From assembly GCF_026745355.1 (NCBI RefSeq), contig NC_079210.1, forward strand, positions 16,724,922 to 16,788,921: 64,000 bases of DNA, given 5' to 3'. A program made the position numbers and the translations under genes. Of the stretch, positions 58,001 to 64,000 are shown piece by piece. This stretch comes from Beta vulgaris subsp. vulgaris (Eukaryota > Streptophyta > Magnoliopsida > Caryophyllales > Amaranthaceae). Numbering within the stretch: position 1 is the stretch's first letter; each line of letters begins with the position of its first letter. The notes under the pieces were generated by a model. The model had not been told where the DNA came from. It ran no database searches and saw nothing but the letters and a program-made list of their open reading frames with translations.

Positions 58001-61000
58001 GAACCAAATTTGGCTGACTCGATTTTGACGACGAAGAACACGGAATTTCATATTCAAATTGTGAGTGTTGACAGAATTTTACCTGACGTGAATCACCACT
58101 CCAATCTAGAGTGTCTCTGTGCTCCACCTCTTTCTCAACACTACCACAAACAACCAATGTGGCCCGTGAAACGTGCCTAATATTGTTCAAAGTACAGACT
58201 TTCCCATCACATCTCCTAATTCTGATAGACCCTATACCAATTGTCTTGCAAACATAGGAATACTTCCATTAACCTCTTTCTAGTTCACAAACCACTCCAT
58301 GTGTGGACACATATGACAAGATGCCCCCAAATCTAGAACCCACGCATCCGACAAATACATTTCTTCATTAGCAACTACGGCAATGGTATCATCAGAACTC
58401 AAATTTTCTACTACAAAAGCAAAACCAAGACCCAGATTTAATGTTCATGATTCTTCTTTTTAAGACATTCCCTTTTCCAATGCACCGTCTCCTTACAGTA
58501 ATTACATACATCACTAGGTTTAGGACCTCTAAAAAACGGTTTCCTGAATATTCTCCCCGAATTCCTCTGTTCGTTACCTTCACCTAGCTACTAATCCAGC
58601 ACCCTGATCGACTGTATCTGTACCAGGCGCCTTATGACAGACCTCTCTAGTATGAAGCGCTGATCTTACTTCTTCTAATGACAGACTATCTTTCCTAACA
58701 ATAAAGGATCCACAAAATTCTCATACGATAAAGGCAAAGATACTAACAGAACTAAAGCAGCTTCTTCACCATCTACTTTAACATCAATATTACGAAGATC
58801 TAGTAAGATAGTATTTAATTTATCTAGATAGTCCCTCAGAGATGTACCTTCCTGCATACGCAGGCTGAACAGACGTTGCTTCAAAAGCAACGTGTTAGTT
58901 AGAGGTTTTGTCATATACAACTCTCCCACTTCAACCACAGACCGGCGTCGCATCTTGATTTGCCACAGACTGAAACTGTTTCTCCCAGTGAATTTATTGA
59001 TTTCCACACTCATCACCAATTTTTTATGACAGATGTGAGAAAGAACAAATAACGAATGCAAAACAAAGAAAAACGCACACAAATTTAACGTGGTCCACCA
59101 ACAGTGTGTTGGCTACATCCACGGGCAGAGAGGGAGAATATTTTCATTGATGAACAGGAATAACGAATTACACAGATGTGTTTTTAGCACTAATGACCAC
59201 TCAAAACGAATTAGGTTAAAAGCCTATTTATAACCCAGCTCTGAAAAAGCGTTTCCACATATATAAAAAGCCCATCGCCCGATCAGGCGGTAATTCTTCC
59301 AACCCAGATTCGTCTCGGGCCCGATCGGGCCGCCATCACCCGGCCGTGATTCGGTGATCACACCGATATGGCGAACCCGCCGATCCAATCGGGTGGTCTG
59401 CTGCCAAGCCCCTGCTAAGCTCCTTCGATCCGCTCGATCGGACGGCACTGCCGATCTGAGCAGGCTCCCCTCCGCTCCTTTGACGAATGTTCAACCAGAT
59501 TCAAAGCACAAATTCCTACGACTTGTGAGTAGCTCCACAATCTTTTCTCTATTAAATTTATTACAAACATATCTAAACAAAATTTAGTTGTGTCTTTTAC
59601 AATAGAAATTACTTTGATAAGTGGTAAGTTAATAACTCCCTTAAACTGGCGAAGAAAATAAAATAGAGAAAGCTATGTGATTAGGCCAATTCTATCTCAC
59701 CGAAGCAATTCGAGCTTGAGTCGAGCTATGAGTAAAGCTTAACAAGAACGAGCCGAGCTTGGGCATATTGAGTTTAACGAGTATCGAGCATAAATCGAAA
59801 AAGTGCAAATTATTGGTTTTCGAGTTGAATTGAGCAAGCTCCATTTACACCCTTAGTTTTATGTATGGTTGGGATTCTTGGCATTGCAAGTTCCCATCTT
59901 TAATGCATCTAACTAGAGAGGAGAGTGAGCATATTATCTATTGTGTGTCGTATGTGGTTGCTTCATAAAACAACGCTAATGTTGTGTTTAGGGAAGAGTA
60001 ATATGATCATTTTTTCCATGGACTTGTATAGAAGACACATTTTAAATTATGGCATAAGTAACGACACTCTTATCTTTCCTATTTCATTTGATCACCTAGA
60101 AAACAAAACAATTCAAGACTAAAACTAAACTAAGATTGTGTTCTAGGAAAACCGTTTTTCACGAAAAATAACTTTCCCGTTGTCCTCCAATTGGTTTGTA
60201 TATTGGTCAAGATTAATTCTTTCCCCTTTTTCTTTAAGCAATACCACCTATTCACCCTAACCTCACCTTCCTCTTCCTCTCCTGTAATCTCCTCTATTTC
60301 CCTTTTGCTCTTCCTCTCATATCCTCTATCCCTTGTCTTTTTCTATGCTCTTTTTATCAAGCAACATGAAGTTTGAAACCATACTTAAAATAAAATTCAG
60401 TTTAACATGTTTTCAATTGAACTAAACACAACCCAAACATTATATTGCTAGTTTAAGATATCGCTTACATTCTAAAAAAGTCCTACGCAGGCCATACCCC
60501 GGGGGGGGGGGGGGGGGGGGGTCTTTGTTCATAGAGATTAAAATTGGATGCAACAAATATATCAAAAAAGGAATCAAGTTTGTAATTCAAAGATAACCAA
60601 CCCCACTCACTACTTTCATGACATAGAATATTGGTACTCACATGAGGTAGTTAAAGTGTAGTGTATTTTGACTAATAACATTATGTTTTTATTTTTCTTC
60701 AATCATGTTTACTATTTTCTGAAAGAAACTAACATGTTTCAAATAGTAGATAGAGCATAAATACACAAGTGACATAAGTAAATTCCATTTACAAAAGATC
60801 CAGCACAAAAAAAAATAATCTCAAATTAGCTCATCATAGTTTATAAGCACAAATGGACAAAAACCTTATAGAAGATTATGAAATGGCAATAACTAACATA
60901 ATCTAATAAAATTACAGGAATATGAACAATATTGTAGAATGACCCAAAAAGCAAAATAAGGCAGAACTCAAAAAAATATTAAAAGAAAAAATCTTAATAA

Positions 61001-61112
61001 TTTCTATAAAAAAGAAAAGAAGGTGAAAAGTAGAATGTAAATGAGCAAGAAAGTGAACAACCTGATGTGATGCTCCCCCTTCAACTGATTCTACAGAAGA
61101 CCTTTGGTTCAT
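52088..61112 (-). CDS. KUP1: potassium transporter KUP1-like (KUP/HAK/KT family)
   Basis: A proton-coupled K+ uptake carrier of the plasma or endomembranes. Nine exons (- strand): 61112-61062, 55991-55748, 55564-55319, 54268-54218, 54109-53849, 53762-53710, 53632-53518, 53420-53166 and 53061-52088. All have GT/AG sites, and the lengths sum to 2250 nt, giving 749 aa without a stop. The start [13 protein letters not shown] followed by [20 protein letters not shown] is typical of KUP1. Further signatures are [79 protein letters not shown] and the end [10 protein letters not shown]. About 12 hydrophobic segments precede a soluble C-terminal region. It is somewhat longer than the roughly 712 aa of the Arabidopsis protein, through an acidic stretch near residues 650-690. 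Intron 1 is 5.07 kb owing to transposons; other introns are small. The copia insertion leaves the splice sites intact. Confidence 0.95.
54791..54896. repeat. perfect 53-bp tandem duplication in KUP1 intron 3
   Basis: Two identical copies of a 53-bp unit beginning TTCTTTGAGTTTATGAAGC, at 54791-54843 and 54844-54896. Confidence 0.95.
56140..57119. mobile_element. hAT element, 980 bp, non-autonomous, inside copia LTR
   Basis: Ends CAGTGGCGGA / TCCGCCACTG (CAGTG fits the hAT consensus), with a perfect 8-bp duplication GTTATGAC at 56132-56139 and 57120-57127. It lies 9 bp inside the outer end of the copia LTR; removing it rejoins the LTR to match the other copy. No transposase. It includes a tRNA-like module (56932-56995, - strand). 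Confidence 0.9.
56932..56995 (-). other. tRNA-like A and B boxes within the hAT element
   Basis: On the - strand TGGCTCAGTGGTAAC (56981-56995) is a near-perfect A box and GGTCGCAGGTTCAACTCC (56932-56949) contains a near-perfect B box (GGTTCAACTCC), 31 bp apart. Flanking bases can pair weakly as an acceptor stem. Probably a tRNA-derived segment. Confidence 0.6.
58290..59000 (-). pseudogene. copia gag, zinc knuckle and protease remnant
   Basis: The - strand reads [20 protein letters not shown], a deletion, then a UBN2-type Gag core ([36 protein letters not shown]). A C-x2-C-x4-H-x4-C knuckle follows in another frame, then a protease with Leu in place of the Ser of DSG, ending at MEWFVN and a stop. 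Confidence 0.78.
59521..61061. other. right part of KUP1 intron 1
   Basis: Non-coding. At about 59690-59856 there are GAGC-rich repeats ending CATTTACACCCTTA, which looks like the right end of another minisatellite hAT-like element that has lost its left end. The rest is AT-rich with one long G run. Confidence 0.45.
60501..60521 (+). repeat. G homopolymer (21 G) in KUP1 intron 1
   Basis: Preceded by CCCC. Such a run can form a G-quadruplex on the + (non-template) strand, and it is prone to sequencing or assembly length errors. Confidence 0.9.
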
Positions 61113-61339
61113 GGTTAATGGGTTTGTTATGATTAGCAAGTGAGAAAAGTAGCCTCTTTTAGTTTGATTATATGCAAAATGAAAGGACTTAGTTTTTCTG
61201 AAAGAGGGGTGATTATGATATTGATAGAAGCAGGGAATGTGAAGTGTATGCAGTAAGTAAAGTGGGGTAGTAAACAAGGCTGCAAATAATGTTGTGTCCC
61301 CAAGGGAGTTGGGCAACGCATTCAATGCTGCTCTCTTTC

Positions 61340-61370
61340 TCTGTCACTTGCATTTATTTAAATATTTTCC
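61340..61370 (-). promoter_or_regulatory. possible KUP1 core promoter
   Basis: On the - strand an AT-rich AAATATTTAAATAAAT lies about 240 bp upstream of the ATG and is followed by a GAGAAAGAGAGC purine tract. TATA-like but not canonical. Confidence 0.25.
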
Positions 61371-61599
61371 TTTATCTAAATGAACAGGGTAATGATACTG
61401 TTCTATAGGAGTAAAGGGAGCAAAGCTGACTCAATTTTAAAAACCTGACTCGAGACCTGATATAGACTTGAAAATGAAGATTCGAAAATATCCTAAAACT
61501 TTGTAGGATTGATATCGATGTGAATTAACTAGATCTAAAATAAAACTGACTCAAAACGAATCGGTAAGTCCTCAGTCAATAAGCCGGTTCCAGTTTCTG

Positions 61600-62060
61600 C
61601 AAAAGAGAACACGTAAACTAGCTCGGGGGTTGATCTGAGGAACGCCCCTCCGATGCCTAAGTCAGTAATGGGTAAACCGGTAGCTCTCAGGTGGAGTATG
61701 ATAGTGTTAGTCGACGTACCTCATGACTCAGATCAACGGAGTATTTATAAGGGGTCCGCAAAGCCCGTATCCAAGTAGGACTCTGCTTCTATTGGAATAT
61801 TCATAGGGATATCCCTTTGGGATATTCTTTTGTCCTATACTGAGCTTCTATCTTTAGGCCCGTAGGCAACTGTAGATGGAAGTTTGATTAAGCCTAAGCC
61901 CTTGATGAAAGGCCCGGAGAAGGATGCCGTCTAGGCTTCTCAGTGGAACTGGTATGACGAAGTCAACGGTTCTGTAGTAGGCATGTTTGACCATGACGAT
62001 ACTTGTCGGTCTGGGTAGACCGATATGGAACTTAGTCAGCCCCCATACACATATTATGAT
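61600..62060 (+). repeat. LTR-like fragment
   Basis: GC-richer than its surroundings. It contains CCCCTCCGATGCCTAAGTCAG followed about 100 bp later by GTATTTATAAGGGG (a TATA box), an arrangement I know from LTRs of plant gypsy-type elements. Ends and target duplication were not found. Possibly a solo LTR remnant in the KUP1 upstream region. Confidence 0.4.
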
Positions 62061-62093
62061 ATTTTTGTAATTTTAATAGTAACTGGATACTTA

Positions 62094-64000
62094 GGGTGAG
62101 TTTATCCCTCATATTCAACTCCAAACTTCAAACTGTGTCACACTAGCTTTCCACTATTTTTTTAATTCTACAGAGTCACTTCAAACTTATTCCAGTTTTA
62201 TACCCTATCTCTCATATTATCTCCAGACTCACTTCACTTTATTGTATGCATTCTAGTTATTGTTTTGTTTTCAGTACCATTATATTATGAAAATGTAATA
62301 AATTAGAATAATTACCAATAAATATTAGTTAAATGATTTTTTTTAATTATTTAAGATTTTAAATTGACATAAATATTATAAAATTTACATAACACTAATT
62401 AAGTACATGAGCAATTTAAAAGGCATTCAAAAATATAACTAAATGCATAATAATTTCTACAACATATGACAAAAGATACTCACGAAATTTAAAAATACAC
62501 ATGAATTTTAGTTAGCATTTTCTCCAAAACATGACCAAATGTGCTCCATCAAGTCATGTTGCAATTGGTGACATTGAGTTCGGTTACGAATTCGCGTATG
62601 ATTTTCAAAGTATCTGCTTCGATTTGCATAATAACTTCTAAGCAGACCAGTGCGAAGTTGCGAGCTTTCATTTTGATTTCTTGATACTGTATATTCAATA
62701 GTAGGGGTGATTCCATTATCATCTCCTTCATCCTCAATAATCATATTATGCAATATTATTCATGCTTTCATGATGTCCCCAACTTCACTTTCATCCCATA
62801 AACGTACCGGGTTGCAAACAATCGTGAACCTCTTTTAGAGCACCCCAAATGCCCGTTCTATATCCTTCATTGCACCTTCTTGATATTGAGAAAATAGTTT
62901 CCTTTTCTCGGATAGCGTATTCGCTCGAGTGATGAATGTGACAAAAATTGGCCACTCAGGATAAATAACATCTGCAAGATAATATCCTATATTATACATG
63001 CTTCCATTTACAGCATATTGGATTTATGGGCCTCGACCTTGAAGTAACTCATTGAATATCGTGGATGGATCTAGTACATTAATGTCATTGTTAGAACTTG
63101 CAAAACCAAAATATGCAAGCCAAATCCATAAAACAGATAAAATAACAGCTTCCAATACCATAGTTGGTACACCTTGATGACCTCCAGTGTATTGATCTTG
63201 CCATGTTGTAGGACATTTATCCCATTACCAATGTATAAATAAATACTACCTAGTATACATGGGAATCCGTGAGCTTCCCCTATTTGAAGCAAACGTTGGA
63301 TGTCATCCACAGTTGGCCTTCTCAAGTATTCAGGTTTAAATATCTTGATGACACACTTATAAAATTTCTTTAAACATTGTATCGATGTATTTCCACCAAT
63401 GCGCACATATTCATCTACAACGTCACCAACCACTCCATAAGCCAACAATCGAATGACAGCAACACATTTTTGTAGTGGAGTGAGAAAGCTTCTACCAAGC
63501 GCATCAACTCTTTGTGTAAAATAGTCAGAATGGTTTTCAAAAGTATGGACAATGCGAAAGAATAACTCTTTTCTCATCCTGAACCTTCTGCTAAATTGTC
63601 GTGCGTTGTATACCGGGTTGCTTGAGATATAATCATTCCATATGTGCTTGTGCCCTTCTTTACGTTTTCTGTCCGGGTAATATCGCTTCTTTCTTACTTT
63701 ATATTATTTGAAGGTGAAGTATCTTGAATGATATCATTGAGGATATTATCTACTGCATCCATGAAAGTGTCACCCCCCATGTATGAATCACACATTTGAT
63801 TATACAAATCATCAAAGGTGAAAATGAAGACACCAACAAACTTATTGAATAGTAAGACAACTAACTTGTTGTTATATTGATTTATCTTTTGAAAATGACT
63901 ATGCTATGTTTAGAAATAACTATCTAGTGCTCTCAAAATGTTCATCTCATATTCAGAAAATGTCTATTTATTGTCGTTTATATCATAATTTTTCCCCTCA
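62094..64000 (-). mobile_element. PIF/Harbinger element, left end and most of transposase, runs off window
   Basis: The left end GGGTGAGTTTATCC follows TTA (62091-62093), as expected for this superfamily. The right end is beyond the window, so the duplication cannot be confirmed. About 400 bp of non-coding sequence separate the end from the transposase stop. Confidence 0.55.
62508..63770 (-). pseudogene. PIF/Harbinger (HARBI1-type) transposase, frameshifted
   Basis: The N-terminal open frame (63071-63577) starts MRKELFFRIVHTFENHSDYF and reaches GEAHGFPCILGSI, where the first catalytic Asp of GSID is Tyr. It then shifts frame. Other frames continue with the equivalents of PTMVLEAV, SSNNDINVLD, YYLADVIYPEWPIF, KDIERAFGVL and finally LHNMIIEDEGDDNG (62700-62753), with a C-terminal tail ending at 62508. 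This is the plant PIF-type DDE nuclease layout. At least two frameshifts and stops disable it. Confidence 0.85.

Larger units (their letters stand above)
56131..59520 (-). mobile_element. copia derivative (gag only) in KUP1 intron 1
   Basis: LTRs are 56131-57595 (holding the hAT element) and about 59022-59520. The LTR begins TGTTATGACAG on the + strand and once ended CCTACA. A polypurine-like AAGGTGGAGATT lies inside the left LTR. Flanks AATTG (56126-56130) and ACTTG (59521-59525) match in 4 of 5 bases, a decayed duplication. The interior keeps gag (58675-59000), a CCHC knuckle [14 protein letters not shown] (near 58480), a protease [11 protein letters not shown] (near 58340) and a linker piece (57909-58190). 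Most integrase, RT and RNase H are gone. It is the same family as 31906-36610. Confidence 0.85.

Noticed and set aside
56131..59520. Breakage of KUP1 by the copia insertion
   Set aside because: The insertion lies wholly within intron 1; the spliced frame of 749 codons is intact.
61133..61325. - strand frames upstream of KUP1 exon 1
   Set aside because: They lie in the leader of KUP1; the frame through exon 1 is fixed by joining to exon 2 at 55991.

Overview
The window is nuclear DNA of a flowering plant, most likely a eudicot. The evidence is split genes with GT/AG introns, plant-only families (XTH, KUP potassium transporter, AIM1-type beta-oxidation protein) and dense nested plant transposons (Ty3/gypsy, Ty1/copia, MULE, CACTA, hAT, PIF/Harbinger, Stowaway, Helitron, TRIM). 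The species cannot be fixed from sequence alone.

Only two host genes look intact. One is an XTH9-like xyloglucan endotransglucosylase/hydrolase on the + strand (44361-48450, 4 exons, 283 aa). The other is a KUP1-like potassium transporter on the - strand (61112 down to 52088, 9 exons, 749 aa). Both reading frames close exactly across every inferred splice junction. A third host gene, an AIM1-like peroxisomal multifunctional protein, survives only as four decayed exons (21722-22275).

Layout. 1-3535: decayed gypsy element, cut by the window edge. 3536-21594: a copia remnant that has been split repeatedly. It holds an LTR-type insertion (3918-6266, 5-bp duplication) and a 14.1-kb MULE (7143-21251, 9-bp duplication). 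The MULE holds a 7.2-kb CACTA element (13225-20419, 3-bp duplication), and that holds a minisatellite-filled hAT-like element (16496-17131, 8-bp duplication). The CACTA element also carries exons of a GH20 hexosaminidase and of an exportin-7-like gene. 21722-22275: AIM1 pseudogene. 24486-28710: fairly young copia element. 31552-36610: CACTA fragment, then a decayed copia with another CACTA and a second hAT minisatellite element inside it. 36990-41372: MULE transposase pseudogene split by a 1.4-kb CACTA. 42418-43312: MITEs. 44218-48450: XTH gene with a Stowaway MITE in intron 2. 49052-50468: Helitron and a TRIM whose two LTRs look identical. 52088-61112: KUP1 gene; intron 1 carries a gag-only copia derivative, which itself holds a hAT element. 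61600-64000: LTR-like fragment and a decayed PIF/Harbinger element running off the end.

The transposons are mostly dead: nonsense codons, frameshifts and internal deletions. Insertions can be ordered because many have intact target-site duplications. Cross-cutting signals are tRNA-like A/B-box modules in three unrelated DNA transposons, and hAT-type elements whose interior is almost only a G/C-rich short repeat.
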